Positions 16,596 through 25,197 of a DNA stretch of 32,740 nt are shown here, piece after piece. Position 1 is the stretch's first letter, and every line of letters starts with the position of its first letter. The notes beneath the pieces were generated by a model, which saw only the letters and a list, made by a program, of their open reading frames with translations, searched no databases and was not told the origin of the DNA. This DNA is from Acaryochloris sp. IP29b_bin.148. Lineage in GTDB: Bacteria; Cyanobacteriota; Cyanobacteriia; Thermosynechococcales; Thermosynechococcaceae. The DNA lies in contig NZ_JANQOY010000203.1 in the NCBI RefSeq assembly GCF_028285565.1, positions 1-32,740 on the forward strand, written 5' to 3'. Both the position numbers and the translations under genes were made by a program.

Positions 16596-16829
16596 ATGTC
16601 TGAATTATTTACTGAATTGTCTGATCAACAGCAAGAACTCGTGGCCGGTGGCGCTATCACCACTCTCAACCTCAACGCAACTTCTTTCAAGTCGAATACT
16701 GAGTTGCTGACTTCTGTCGGTGCTGCCACTTCGGGTCCTGGCGGTTCAGCTTCCTTTGGTGCCATTGATGCCGCTAATCAAGAAGTTGAGACCAATGCCG
16801 TGAACTTTCAGTTTGGTGCGGTTGATTAA
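16596..16829 (+). CDS. Double-glycine leader peptide, bacteriocin-like, copy 2
   Basis: This is the paralogue of copy 1, also 77 residues, starting at ATG 16596 (an in-frame ATG at 16581 is less likely because homology begins at MSELF). Leader and first 12 core residues (AITTLNLNATSF) are identical to copy 1, but 13 of the first 31 codons differ silently. Beyond residue 31 the core diverges while keeping S-TE-L, SGPGGSA, ANQE, TNA and the C-terminal G-VD. No cysteine is present. It is 157 bases downstream of copy 1 and both probably share a transcript. Possible roles are a two-peptide bacteriocin or a secreted signal. Confidence 0.8.
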   Translation: MSELFTELSDQQQELVAGGAITTLNLNATSFKSNTELLTSVGAATSGPGGSASFGAIDAANQEVETNAVNFQFGAVD

Positions 16830-16864
16830 TTCTAAAGGCTAGAGCACTTACTATCGCTCAGCTT

Positions 16865-16897
16865 ACCCCTAAGCTCTATCAGCTTGGGGGTATTTTG
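16865..16897 (+). terminator. Intrinsic terminator after the peptide pair
   Basis: ACCCCTAAGCT (16865-16875), loop CTATC, AGCTTGGGGGT (16881-16891): an 11-bp stem with one G-U pair, followed by ATTTTG. It lies 36 bases after the second peptide stop and marks the end of the two-peptide unit. Confidence 0.65.
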
Positions 16898-17007
16898 ATG
16901 CCAAATCTTGGAGTTTGGGGAAGCTTTATGTGTCTTACAGATGCGAGGAGAAACTGCTAACGCCCTAAGGTTTGCAGGAACCCCAGCCTTTAGTTTAGAT
17001 ATACAAC

Positions 17008-17047
17008 AAAAAAACCAGAATCTCCTCAAAGAGAGATCCTGGTTTTT
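17008..17047 (-). terminator. Intrinsic terminator of petC-petA
   Basis: The arms around 17008-17024 and 17033-17046 form a long stem (AAAAACCAG-N-ATCTC type, one internal mismatch). On the minus strand the hairpin ends with a run of seven T after CTGG. It is placed about 30 bases past the petA stop. T-runs on both sides could let it act in both directions. Confidence 0.75.
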
Positions 17048-17078
17048 CTCAATTCTTGTTGCGAGTGAGATCGCAGCG

Positions 17079-18026
17079 TTAGAAATTCATTTCCGCAGCT
17101 TGGACTTTCTCGATCTGCTTCTTCTTCAAGACCAGAAACGTTTGAGAAATCATAATGGCCGAAATAAAGACGATTAACCACTTAATCCGAGTGGCACTTT
17201 GCAACACGATTTCAGTATCTTTTTGGCCGAAACCACCCACATTTGGATCAGAGCTGAGGGGAGCGCCGTCTGCGACAGCTTGTCCTTCGGCAACCACTAC
17301 TTCAAGGCCAGCAGGAATAGACTCAGTCACCGTCTGACCATCATTAGTGGTAATAGTGACAGAATCTGCACTAACACTACTGACAATACCGGCAGTAGAG
17401 GCAGTCACTGCATTGACATTAGTCTTGTCGCCCGTGGGATAAATTTGGCCTCGTCCTCGGTTACCACCCGCATGAACAGAATACTTACCAAAGTGAATAC
17501 TGGGATCTGTGGCAGGGTCAGGAGAAAGGACTGGGAAAACAATCTCTTGATGATCAGCACCTGACAGAGGACCCACGACGATCACATTGTCAGTATCAGG
17601 CTTGTATTTCTGGAAGAAAACACCGTTAATCTCTTCCTTCATCTTTTCAGGAATACGATCATCGGGGGCAATTTGGAACCCATCAGGCAGCATCAGAACT
17701 GCACCAACATTCAAAGGCCCTAAGTCGCCGCTACCTAGAACTTGCTGGGCATCAGTGTCATAAGGGATTTTAACAACGGCCTCAAATACTGTGTCGGGTA
17801 GGACCGCTTGAGGAACTTCCACTTGCGTGGGCTTAGCCGCGAGGTGGCAGTTTGCACAAACAATCCGGCCGTTTGCTTCTCTGGGGCTATCGTAAGCTTG
17901 TTGGGCATAAATCGGGAATGCCTGAGCAGCATGAGGTAGGGAAAAGACGCTAGTGACGACAAGGCAGAGCACAGCCAGGAGGCGAAGGCTCTTTTTCGTC
18001 AAGACGGATAAAAGGCTTTGCTTCAT
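17079..18026 (-). CDS. petA: Cytochrome f of the cytochrome b6f complex
   Basis: This 315-residue c-type cytochrome carries electrons from the Rieske protein to plastocyanin or cytochrome c6 on the lumenal side. Residues 1-36 form a Sec signal ending AAQA. The mature chain would begin FPIYAQQAYDSPRE, and the heme motif CANCH lies at mature positions 21-25, the canonical spacing. A C-terminal membrane helix (IKWLIVFISAIMISQTFLVL) anchors it, with a short stromal tail. Mature residue 1 is Phe where most family members have Tyr, and residue 4 is Tyr where cyanobacteria usually have Trp. It lies 73 bases after petC in the same orientation, the usual petCA operon. Confidence 0.98.
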   Translation of the reverse strand: MKQSLLSVLTKKSLRLLAVLCLVVTSVFSLPHAAQAFPIYAQQAYDSPREANGRIVCANCHLAAKPTQVEVPQAVLPDTVFEAVVKIPYDTDAQQVLGSGDLGPLNVGAVLMLPDGFQIAPDDRIPEKMKEEINGVFFQKYKPDTDNVIVVGPLSGADHQEIVFPVLSPDPATDPSIHFGKYSVHAGGNRGRGQIYPTGDKTNVNAVTASTAGIVSSVSADSVTITTNDGQTVTESIPAGLEVVVAEGQAVADGAPLSSDPNVGGFGQKDTEIVLQSATRIKWLIVFISAIMISQTFLVLKKKQIEKVQAAEMNF

Positions 18027-18099
18027 TAGTCTATCGATTGAAACCTGACAAGATGTGAAGGGGCAGAAGGGATGAATAGGCTTGGATGTCCAAGGGGAC

Positions 18100-18639
18100 T
18101 TAGGTCCACCAAGGTTCCTTATCTGTACGGAAATCCGTTTCAGTCCAGGTTGTGAACACTAGCTTGCCATCTACATCTTCTGCATGAACGAGGGCTAAGG
18201 ATAATGGCGCGGGACCCCGAACCACCTTACCAGTCGCGTCATATTGTGACCCATGACAAGGGCAAATATATTTGTTTTGGCCTGCATTCCAAGGAACAAC
18301 ACAACCCAAGTGTGTACAGACCGCATTCAGACCATAGTCTGCGATCGCATTGCTATCTGTGACAACAACGTAGGTGGGATCTCCTTTAAAACCTTGGGTT
18401 AAGGTGCGGTCACCCGGACTATGTTCTGCCAGAAATTCGCTAACTACAACGTCGTTACCTAAGGCGTCTTTGGCGTTCAGCCCGCCCCCACTACCACCAC
18501 TAGAGGGAGGAATAAAATACCTGACGACAGGATATAACCCACCTAAGGCAGTGCCAGTAATTGCACCAAAGGTTAGCAAATTCATAAATTGACGCCGCCC
18601 CATATCGGGGACGTCAGAAGATCCAGAGACTTGAGCCAT
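18100..18639 (-). CDS. petC: Rieske iron-sulfur protein of cytochrome b6f
   Basis: The 179-residue protein has the usual cyanobacterial length. The N-terminal region [20 protein letters not shown] carries the twin-arginine Tat-type signal that remains as the membrane anchor (about residues 14-42), followed by a glycine-rich hinge (SSGGSGGG). The 2Fe-2S cluster is held by CTHLGC and CPCHGS (two Cys, two His). It oxidises plastoquinol and passes the electron to cytochrome f, encoded directly downstream. It is the first gene of the operon; the promoter should lie in 18640-18830. Confidence 0.98.
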   Translation of the reverse strand: MAQVSGSSDVPDMGRRQFMNLLTFGAITGTALGGLYPVVRYFIPPSSGGSGGGLNAKDALGNDVVVSEFLAEHSPGDRTLTQGFKGDPTYVVVTDSNAIADYGLNAVCTHLGCVVPWNAGQNKYICPCHGSQYDATGKVVRGPAPLSLALVHAEDVDGKLVFTTWTETDFRTDKEPWWT

Positions 18640-18956
18640 GATTTACGGTGATGTAACGGATGTAATGGACAGCTAGCTTTAAAGCTTGACCCTATGGAAT
18701 TGCTCATGCTCGGAATGGTTAATTCCTGACTCAAGCTCCACCGTGGATGAAGGGTTGAGTTAAAGACATGTTGCAAGTCACCATCAGGTGTCATAACATT
18801 TCTTGACATTATTATCACACTTGATGAGCCCCTATTTCATACGAAATGTAAATTCGTTACCGCTAATCCCAGGATTTATCATCGCTATAGGCTTGCTTCC
18901 CGCTTGCGAGACACGACAGAATAGAGGTGCGATCGCAGAGGAAAGACCCCACCCCT
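18640..18956. other. 317-base divergent promoter region, petC / DUF3067
   Basis: No gene is supported here. An open plus frame (18803-18994) with a TTG start overlaps the DUF3067 gene in another frame and lacks resemblance to any family. The region should carry the petCA promoter on the minus strand and the DUF3067 promoter on the plus strand. I could not fix either set of boxes. A HIP1 palindrome lies at 18929-18936. Confidence 0.5.
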
Positions 18957-19274
18957 ATGACTGGCGAAGAACTGCATCAACTCCTCCTCAATAAATGGGG
19001 GCGGTCGTACGATATCCAATTGCGACGAACCCAAGGCAAGATTTTTGTCCAGGTGATGTGGCGCTACCTGGAGCAAGCGTCATTCCCAATGTCGGAACCC
19101 GAATATTTTGAGCATATGAATGCCGTCGCCACTTATATCCGCGGCTGGGATGCTGTCCAGCAAGTCGAAGACTATATTCAAACCACGAAGCAGCGTCCGC
19201 GTCTAGGTAAAGCGGTGAGTATCCCCCTAGAGTTAGGAGGACGGACCTCGGAGTGGTTGCTGGAAAAGTTCTGA
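18957..19274 (+). CDS. DUF3067 family protein
   Basis: The 105-residue soluble protein matches the cyanobacterial/plastid DUF3067 family over its whole length: MTGEELHQLLLNKWGRSYDI at the N-terminus, then QLRRTQGKIFVQVMWRYLEQ, and RPRLGKAVSIPLELGGR near the end. I chose ATG 18957 because the family starts with this MTGEEL; the frame is open to a GTG at 18927. No biochemical role can be assigned from sequence. It lies between petC and tatC. Confidence 0.88.
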   Translation: MTGEELHQLLLNKWGRSYDIQLRRTQGKIFVQVMWRYLEQASFPMSEPEYFEHMNAVATYIRGWDAVQQVEDYIQTTKQRPRLGKAVSIPLELGGRTSEWLLEKF

Positions 19275-19309
19275 TCAAAGTCTAAATTTGCGGCAAGCGG
19301 GACAGAGGA

Positions 19310-20095
19310 TTAATGGCCCGTTACCATCACCAGACCAATTCCACCGAAATAGAGACCAACCACGGCTCCGCCCAGCAAGCTTTGAGTCAGCGGATCCGTG
19401 GAAGGGGTGAGCACCGCCCCTAGAATGGCCGCTCCTAAGATGACATAGCGCCATCCAGACAGCATTTGGCGGCTAGAAACAATGCCCGTCAACCCCAGTA
19501 ATAACTGAATCACCGGAATCTGAAAGGCAATGCCAGTGCTAAACAGTAGTAGCAATACAAACTCAAAGTAGCGATCGATGGACCAAAGCTGCTCCACCAC
19601 ATCGGCCCCGTACTGAATAAAGAAATTCAGGGCGGCAGGAATAAGCGCCACGTAGGCAAATAGAATCCCGACAAAAAACAACACCGATGACCCCAGAACA
19701 ATCGGCCCTAATAGCCGCCGCTCCGAGCGAGTGAGTCCTGGCAGCACAAACTGAATAATCTGGTACAGAATAAACGGACTCGCCACCAAAATACCGCTGT
19801 AAGCTGCAACTTTCAGAGAGACAAAGAAATACTCCCCTGGGGCCAGCTGCAAAAATTTCACGTCTTGAGCTGGGCGTTCAAGAATCTTGACGATCCAATT
19901 CACCTTAAAGAAGCTACCGATAATTGCGATCGCAACCGCAATCAGGGCATAAAAAATCCGTTGTCGTAGTTCCTCTAAATGTTCAAACAGTGACATTTCA
20001 ACATCGTTTAGCCCTTGATCATCCATCTCCTCCTCGGGCGGGAGGTCAGGCTGGGGGGCAGAGGCTACGGTTTCTAAGTCTGAGGGAGGTGTCAC
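19310..20095 (-). CDS. tatC: Sec-independent protein translocase TatC
   Basis: TatC is the receptor subunit of the twin-arginine translocase, which moves folded proteins across thylakoid and plasma membranes. The 261-residue protein has six predicted helices. Family features are the N-terminal cytoplasmic [14 protein letters not shown] segment, the [16 protein letters not shown] region, [10 protein letters not shown], and [10 protein letters not shown] near the last helices. The N-terminus has an acidic, proline-rich extension of about 33 residues before the conserved part. The 35-base gap to the convergent DUF3067 gene is very short. Its place next to petC, whose product is a Tat substrate, fits a shared role. 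Confidence 0.96.
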   Translation of the reverse strand: MTPPSDLETVASAPQPDLPPEEEMDDQGLNDVEMSLFEHLEELRQRIFYALIAVAIAIIGSFFKVNWIVKILERPAQDVKFLQLAPGEYFFVSLKVAAYSGILVASPFILYQIIQFVLPGLTRSERRLLGPIVLGSSVLFFVGILFAYVALIPAALNFFIQYGADVVEQLWSIDRYFEFVLLLLFSTGIAFQIPVIQLLLGLTGIVSSRQMLSGWRYVILGAAILGAVLTPSTDPLTQSLLGGAVVGLYFGGIGLVMVTGH

Positions 20096-20232
20096 AGGTT
20101 AGCTCAAGGGATGAATTTACTCCCCATTATAGTTTTGCAAAGGGAATCGCTAGGATACCCCCGCCACTCAGTTGACGAATACCAGATTTTGCATAAGGTT
20201 AAAGTGAGTCACCACGGAGTGAGAGACCAGCC

Positions 20233-20643
20233 ATGATCGATCGGCTATTGCCTATCTTTGCTCGAGGGTTCTTATCGGCAATTTTTATCCGGTCTGGAAT
20301 TACTCACTGCTTTGCTTTTGCAAAAACACAACAGGCAATTGCCAGCAAAGGGCTGCCTGCGGGTTTAGCCTTAGCCATGACCCTTGGCACCATTCTTGTA
20401 TTGCTGGGAGGCGGCTTTTCGGTCCTACTCGGATTTAGAGCCCGGTGGGGTGCGATCGCCCTCGTCCTGTTTCTGATTCCTGCCACCTTACTATTTCATC
20501 TAGATCTCACTCAGCAAAACGAACAAATCCAGTTCTTCAAAAATTTGGGGCTGATGGGAGGGCTGCTCCTCTTAGCCCAAACCGGACCTGGTCGATATAG
20601 TATCGATAATTGGCAACTGCGCCGCAGCTATGGGAAATGGTAA
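20233..20643 (+). CDS. DoxX family membrane protein
   Basis: The 136-residue protein has four hydrophobic helices, the size and layout of DoxX proteins. Family features are the N-terminal RGFLSAIFIRSGITHCF segment, ALAMTLGTILVLLGGGFSVL in helix 2, ATLLFHLDLTQQNEQIQFFK between helices 3 and 4, and NLGLMGGLLLL. The exact role of this family varies (quinone-linked or redox-stress roles are reported for some members). GGAG lies about 13 bases before the ATG. Confidence 0.88.
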   Translation: MIDRLLPIFARGFLSAIFIRSGITHCFAFAKTQQAIASKGLPAGLALAMTLGTILVLLGGGFSVLLGFRARWGAIALVLFLIPATLLFHLDLTQQNEQIQFFKNLGLMGGLLLLAQTGPGRYSIDNWQLRRSYGKW

Positions 20644-20729
20644 GTTAGACTCGTGTGGGAGTGGACACGAGTTTGGATTGGGCGCTCCCTTACCGTTCAT
20701 AACAATATCCTCAGATTTAGGTCAGCCCT

Positions 20730-21473
20730 ATGGCCAAGGTTTCCTCTTTCCCTCAGACCCTCTGGCACTGGTTTGCGAACCATGCCATTTCCCCGATTAG
20801 ACATACCCTCTGGACCGATTTAACGACAACGGTCATCGATCGGCTGAAACGATTAGGGCAGCGCTGTATCCGCATCCTTGAGCGTCAAGGTCTAGGAGTA
20901 GGGTTGTTTGCCCTTCTGGGAACCAGTCTGCTGATGGTTTGGAATGGTGCATTGCTAATTGCCCTATTGATTGGCCTGGGCGTCGCTCTGCTGGTTCAGC
21001 AGCTTCATCCCCACCCTACGCTTTCATGGCAAACCGTCTCTAAGTGGCTCTCAGGGCCTTATCCCACAACGCTTCTTTCTGGAGGATGTGGTCTCCTATC
21101 CTTGGTGGCTAGCTATATGACCTTGCTGATCTGGCAGGAGACGGACAGTTTTTGGTTGGCATTCGCCATTCTTCTCCAAGGATTAGGGCTACTCAGTGTC
21201 TTGGGGTTATTCTTTTGGCAGATGCAGCGGCAAGATCAGCAGCATGGGACCGCTCCCCAACTGGACTACTGGATCAATAACCTGACGGCCCTAGATCCGC
21301 TCAAGCGGCTGATTGCGGTTCGACAAATTAGTCATTGGGTTGCATCCACACCTTACAACCTCGATCAAACACAAGAACTAAGGGAATATTTGCAGTTGCT
21401 CTCCCAGCGGGAATCAGACCCCTCCGTCCAGAGTGCCATTGCTCAAGGATTAAAGCGGATGACTGTGCAGTAA
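20730..21473 (+). CDS. Membrane protein of unknown function with helical C-terminus
   Basis: The 247-residue protein was not recognised. It has a basic N-terminal soluble part (about residues 1-55), two hydrophobic helices at about 57-92, two more at about 112-165, and a soluble C-terminal region of about 80 residues predicted helical: LDPLKRLIAVRQISHWVAST, then ESDPSVQSAIAQGLKRM. The alternation in that tail resembles HEAT-like repeats, as in proteins that hold partners at a membrane, but this is weak. It lies 86 bases after the DoxX gene in the same direction and may be cotranscribed. Confidence 0.75.
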   Translation: MAKVSSFPQTLWHWFANHAISPIRHTLWTDLTTTVIDRLKRLGQRCIRILERQGLGVGLFALLGTSLLMVWNGALLIALLIGLGVALLVQQLHPHPTLSWQTVSKWLSGPYPTTLLSGGCGLLSLVASYMTLLIWQETDSFWLAFAILLQGLGLLSVLGLFFWQMQRQDQQHGTAPQLDYWINNLTALDPLKRLIAVRQISHWVASTPYNLDQTQELREYLQLLSQRESDPSVQSAIAQGLKRMTVQ

Positions 21474-21642
21474 GTCTTCATCAACCGCTTGTTGGCAGTT
21501 TATGCGTTGACCAATGCTGACTCCATCCTTAAGAAACGGTTTGTCCTTGAATTTCTAGACTTAAGATGACACTGCATTTAAGCGTGCTCAAATCCACCCT
21601 GAAATGGATTGTGGGTCAATTTACTGGAAGTAGGACAAATTA

Positions 21643-22365
21643 ATGGATGAACGGTTTACGGTAGAGGTCATTTCCCAAACCCCCAATCCCCAACAAATTA
21701 CCTATGCAGCCATGCATCAGGACTATGCTGAACAATTGGTGTGGACCGATCGCGAACAGTGGCCCCCAGAGCAGAAATGCGGCGAGCTAGTGATTAAGAA
21801 CCTCCTTCAAGGGAATCGCGGCCATTTTGGCCCCCTTGAGCATCCTCAAATTGTGCTCAACTTCGGCTATTTCCCCCACAGCACGATGCAGCAAATGCGA
21901 ACCCATCGGAATGTCTCCTTCGATGTGCAGTCTTTCCGCTACACGGGGCAACGAATTTTAGACGTGGTTGCCGGTCAACAACAACTTGAGGATGTTTTCT
22001 ATCTCAGACCCGTGGGCACCTACACCAATCGCCAAGGTAAAAAGTATGACTATACCCTAGAGCAACGTCAGCAAGATTTGGACTGGTGCCGACAAGCCTG
22101 CCAACGCTATGCCGAACGGATTGAACAGGGCTTGGCGGAAGAACATGCTCGGGGGCTGATTCCCTTTGATGTGCGTCAGCATTGGGTGATGAGTGCGAAT
22201 GCGCGATCGCTAATGCACCTCCTCGATATTCGAGGTAAGTACGACGTGCAGATGGAGACTCGGGTGATGACAGAGCTAATGTTTACCCAGTTTCAACACT
22301 GGATGCCAGAGGTCGCGAGTTGGTATGAAAAAACACGCTGGCGCAAGGGACCTTTAGCCCCCTAG
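21643..22365 (+). CDS. thyX: FAD-dependent thymidylate synthase
   Basis: ThyX makes dTMP from dUMP with methylene-tetrahydrofolate and reduced flavin. The 240-residue length is usual. The ThyX motif RHRxxSxNxxSxR appears as RTHRNVSFDVQSFRY at about residues 85-99, with the Thr-His-Arg variant also seen in other cyanobacterial members. Other family segments are GHFGPLEHPQI, PFDVRQHWVMSANARSLMHL and DIRGKYDVQMETR. No thyA is in the window. It is flanked by unrelated genes and seems monocistronic. Confidence 0.96.
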   Translation: MDERFTVEVISQTPNPQQITYAAMHQDYAEQLVWTDREQWPPEQKCGELVIKNLLQGNRGHFGPLEHPQIVLNFGYFPHSTMQQMRTHRNVSFDVQSFRYTGQRILDVVAGQQQLEDVFYLRPVGTYTNRQGKKYDYTLEQRQQDLDWCRQACQRYAERIEQGLAEEHARGLIPFDVRQHWVMSANARSLMHLLDIRGKYDVQMETRVMTELMFTQFQHWMPEVASWYEKTRWRKGPLAP

Positions 22366-22441
22366 TTTTCGTCAACTGGATCTTTGTGCCTGCTTCCCTG
22401 TACAAAGGCACTATTGATTCCCTCCAGTGAAAGGTCTCCTC

Positions 22442-23674
22442 ATGTCTAAGGTGTATATGCAAGTGATGGGGATAGGACTTGCGATCGCAACCCCGATCCT
22501 GACCCTATCCACCGCCGAAGCCAAGCTAGAAAACAGTCACAAGGCCCTGGTTGATCAAGCCTGGCAAATTGTTCAGGAAGAATATGTCGACCGTACCTTC
22601 AATCAGCAGGATTGGCAGCAAGTTCGTCAAGACTATTTGAGTCGCTCCTACACCTCCAAGCGGCAAGCTTATGTGGCGGTCAGCAATATGCTGAGGCAGC
22701 TCCAGGATCCTTACACTCGCTTCCTCCCTCCTGATGGGATCAAATCGTTAGTGGATAATGTATCGGGGGGATTTATTGGTGTAGGGATTACCGTTTCCCT
22801 CGACCCCCTGACCAAAGAATGGCAAGTCGTGGAGACCGTTACTGGATCACCAGCGGCAGCAGCGGGCATTCAACCGCAGGATATTGTCGTGAGCATTAAC
22901 GGCACACCCACCTCAGAGATTGATCCTCGCCAGGCCAATGAATATATTATTGGCGCTGTCGGCAGCAAAGTAACGGTCCAAATCCGTCGAGGCCAGGAAT
23001 TCTCTCGATACAAGCTCGTGCGCGAACAGATTGATGTGAACCCCCTGGTCTACGAAGTCCAAGAAACCACTGCCGGCAATGTGGGCTATATTCGGATGCC
23101 CGCCTTCACCACCAAATCAGCCCAAGCCATGAAGTCCGCCTTGACGGATTTAGAAAAGCAGGACGTCAAAGGATATGTCCTCGATCTCCGCCAAAATCCT
23201 GGTGGCGTCTTTGAAGCTAGCATCGATATTGCTCGTATGTGGATGGGGAAAAACCGCTTAATTTCGAGCGTGGATGAAAAGGGTGAAAAACAGGAGTTTG
23301 TGGCCTATGGACCTGTGCTCACCAACAAACCCCTCGTGATTTTGGTGGATGAAAAGTCAGCCAGTGCCAGCGAAGTTTTAGCGGCGGCCCTGCAAGATCA
23401 CAAGCGGGCCAAGCTGGTCGGCACACCCACCTTTGGCAAGGGAGTCGTTCAAGTGTTGAAAAGCCTAGAAGATGGATCGGGATTGGTGGTTACCGTTGCC
23501 AAATACTATACGCCGAAGGGCAAGAATATTAACCAGTTGGGTGTTAAACCGGATATTTTTGTTAAGGGGGAAGACGGTAAGCCCTTCCAACCCCAATCGG
23601 GTCAAGTGTTACCACCCCAATCTGATCCACAATATGCCCGGGGACTGAAGGTGCTGACGAAAAATTTGGAATAA
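22442..23674 (+). CDS. C-terminal processing protease (S41, CtpA type)
   Basis: The protein has about 410 residues with a signal peptide (residues 1-24, ending STAEA). A PDZ domain follows the N-terminal helical region (about 90-180; GGFIGVGI and GSPAAAAGIQPQDIV), then the S41 protease domain. The catalytic pair is visible: Ser308 in SASASEV and Lys333 in FGKGVVQ, 25 residues apart as in the family. It is lumenal or periplasmic. Members process the C-terminus of the photosystem II D1 protein (CtpA) or other substrates (CtpB, CtpC); which one is encoded here cannot be settled. I prefer ATG 22442 to a GTG at 22427. Confidence 0.93.
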   Translation: MSKVYMQVMGIGLAIATPILTLSTAEAKLENSHKALVDQAWQIVQEEYVDRTFNQQDWQQVRQDYLSRSYTSKRQAYVAVSNMLRQLQDPYTRFLPPDGIKSLVDNVSGGFIGVGITVSLDPLTKEWQVVETVTGSPAAAAGIQPQDIVVSINGTPTSEIDPRQANEYIIGAVGSKVTVQIRRGQEFSRYKLVREQIDVNPLVYEVQETTAGNVGYIRMPAFTTKSAQAMKSALTDLEKQDVKGYVLDLRQNPGGVFEASIDIARMWMGKNRLISSVDEKGEKQEFVAYGPVLTNKPLVILVDEKSASASEVLAAALQDHKRAKLVGTPTFGKGVVQVLKSLEDGSGLVVTVAKYYTPKGKNINQLGVKPDIFVKGEDGKPFQPQSGQVLPPQSDPQYARGLKVLTKNLE

Positions 23675-23687
23675 AGTCCCTAACCAT

Positions 23688-23712
23688 AAAAAAAGCTAGC
23701 GTTTCGCTAGCT
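23688..23712 (-). terminator. Intrinsic terminator for the 23876-24943 gene
   Basis: AGCTAGCG (23694-23701), loop TTT, CGCTAGCT (23705-23712), a perfect 8-bp stem. On the minus strand it is followed by a run of seven T. It lies between two convergent genes and may also stop plus-strand transcripts less efficiently. Confidence 0.75.
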
Positions 23713-23875
23713 CGATCAGAATCAGTCACGTTGTATCTCATTTCGAGGAAGCCCCACTGCGCGTTCCCAGTTGTGCAGTAGGCAAATGTAACATTCCTCA
23801 TCTCTTATAATAATGTAACAATGAACACAAAAATTAATAAGTAGTTCAGAATCTCTGGGGAACGGCAAACTTCCT

Positions 23876-24943
23876 TCACAGCCCTGACGGTTGAATTTGA
23901 TAGCTAATTTCCTCGATGGGCAAATTGTGGCTATCCTGACCGTCATAAATCAGCTGTAATCGGCGTTCACCCGCGTAGTCAACCAGCCGACCACTATAGA
24001 GTTCTGCCTTAAAGCCTAAACTTTGGATATGGACTTTCCCTTGGAAAACCGTCGCTCTCGCTAGATAAATCACCAAATCATCTCGTGAAGGCCGGTTAAC
24101 TGTTGTACTAGCCGTCAAATGGGCTAATCCCCGCTCATCCATCTCTTGAGTCAACGCCATAGAAGTATTGCGAATGCCGCGAATCGCAACGATGGCCGCA
24201 GCCACTGCCATTGTGATGTCTACCCCTTCATCGGTATAGATGTATTGGGTAGAGAGGTAATGAAAGTTTTTTTCACCCAAATCATCCCGAATCCGACGAT
24301 GAATTAAATTATGGGGATGGTAGTGGGTTAACGCGTCTGCAATTGCACCACAGGCAGCCCGAGGCTCTCGCCACGGGGACTCACGGGTTTTGCCATAGAC
24401 CCGTTGTCCTTCCTCCCGTAAGCGTCCCACATGGGTTTTTAAGTCAATGGCCACCAACACCATGGATTGAGGGTTGCCTGCATAGAGACGATGGCGGAGA
24501 GCGTCATCAATTTGATGAGCCACTGTCACATGAGCAAGGGTTGCCCCATTATCCGTCCCTCCCCCTGCGGGGAAAAAGGCTTCTAGCTTCAGTTCTCCAA
24601 TCTCCGACAAGGTCGCAAATCGCGAGGCCACGACATCTCGGTAGCGTTTAGTCGCTTCACCCTGGTGAATCCGATCGCCACAGTTGGTGTAGGCCAACGT
24701 GGTAACCACACTGGGCAGGCTTAAGTCGGCACCGCAGACATGGATATCAGATTGACTCGCAGCGGCAAACTGTAGTTCATCTCGCAACAATTGCAGGCCA
24801 TTAATCAGAGCATAGCGGTCGCTGACAATTTCGTTGAGATAATTATGATAGGCATTTCTTTCCATACCAAAACTGGCAGGCAGTTGCCAAAACTTTTCTA
24901 ATCGCTTATGAGCGGGGCTCGGATCAAATGGGATAGACATCAA
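23876..24943 (-). CDS. Conserved-looking cytoplasmic protein, not recognised
   Basis: The 355-residue protein is soluble, with no signal peptide or membrane helix. I do not recognise a family. It has a helical N-terminal region (SPAHKRLEKFWQLPASFG), a central part rich in glycine and acidic residues (AFFPAGGGTDNGATLAHVTV), a basic stretch with conserved-looking histidines and arginines (HYHPHNLIHRRIRDDLGE), and a C-terminal part with alternating beta-like segments. Long reading frame, normal codon use and a clear terminator support a real gene. It is divergent from the HIT-family gene. Confidence 0.85.
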   Translation of the reverse strand: MMSIPFDPSPAHKRLEKFWQLPASFGMERNAYHNYLNEIVSDRYALINGLQLLRDELQFAAASQSDIHVCGADLSLPSVVTTLAYTNCGDRIHQGEATKRYRDVVASRFATLSEIGELKLEAFFPAGGGTDNGATLAHVTVAHQIDDALRHRLYAGNPQSMVLVAIDLKTHVGRLREEGQRVYGKTRESPWREPRAACGAIADALTHYHPHNLIHRRIRDDLGEKNFHYLSTQYIYTDEGVDITMAVAAAIVAIRGIRNTSMALTQEMDERGLAHLTASTTVNRPSRDDLVIYLARATVFQGKVHIQSLGFKAELYSGRLVDYAGERRLQLIYDGQDSHNLPIEEISYQIQPSGL

Positions 24944-25197
24944 TTGCTAAAGGGCCATAATCACAGAAATTGACGCACTCATATTGTGAACAAGTCTGTT
25001 ACATACTCCGCTTGTCTTAGCAGGACTTAACATCTATTTGGAGTTATCCTGTTGCTTTTTGAATGCGTGATGGGCATTTATTCAAAGCGGACAATAGCAG
25101 TTCAGACTGAGTACAGGGAAGACTAAACTCACTCTAGGTTTACCTCAATAACGGGAAGTCTAGGCAAAAAAGCTGCAATGTGGGAGCGATACATTTG

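Noticed and set aside
16908..17177. 89-residue plus-strand ORF
   Set aside because: It runs through the petA terminator and antisense to the petA 3' end.
18803..18994. 63-residue plus-strand ORF with a lipoprotein-like segment
   Set aside because: Starts at TTG, overlaps the DUF3067 gene in another frame and has no family resemblance; the lipobox-like LLPAC is probably chance.
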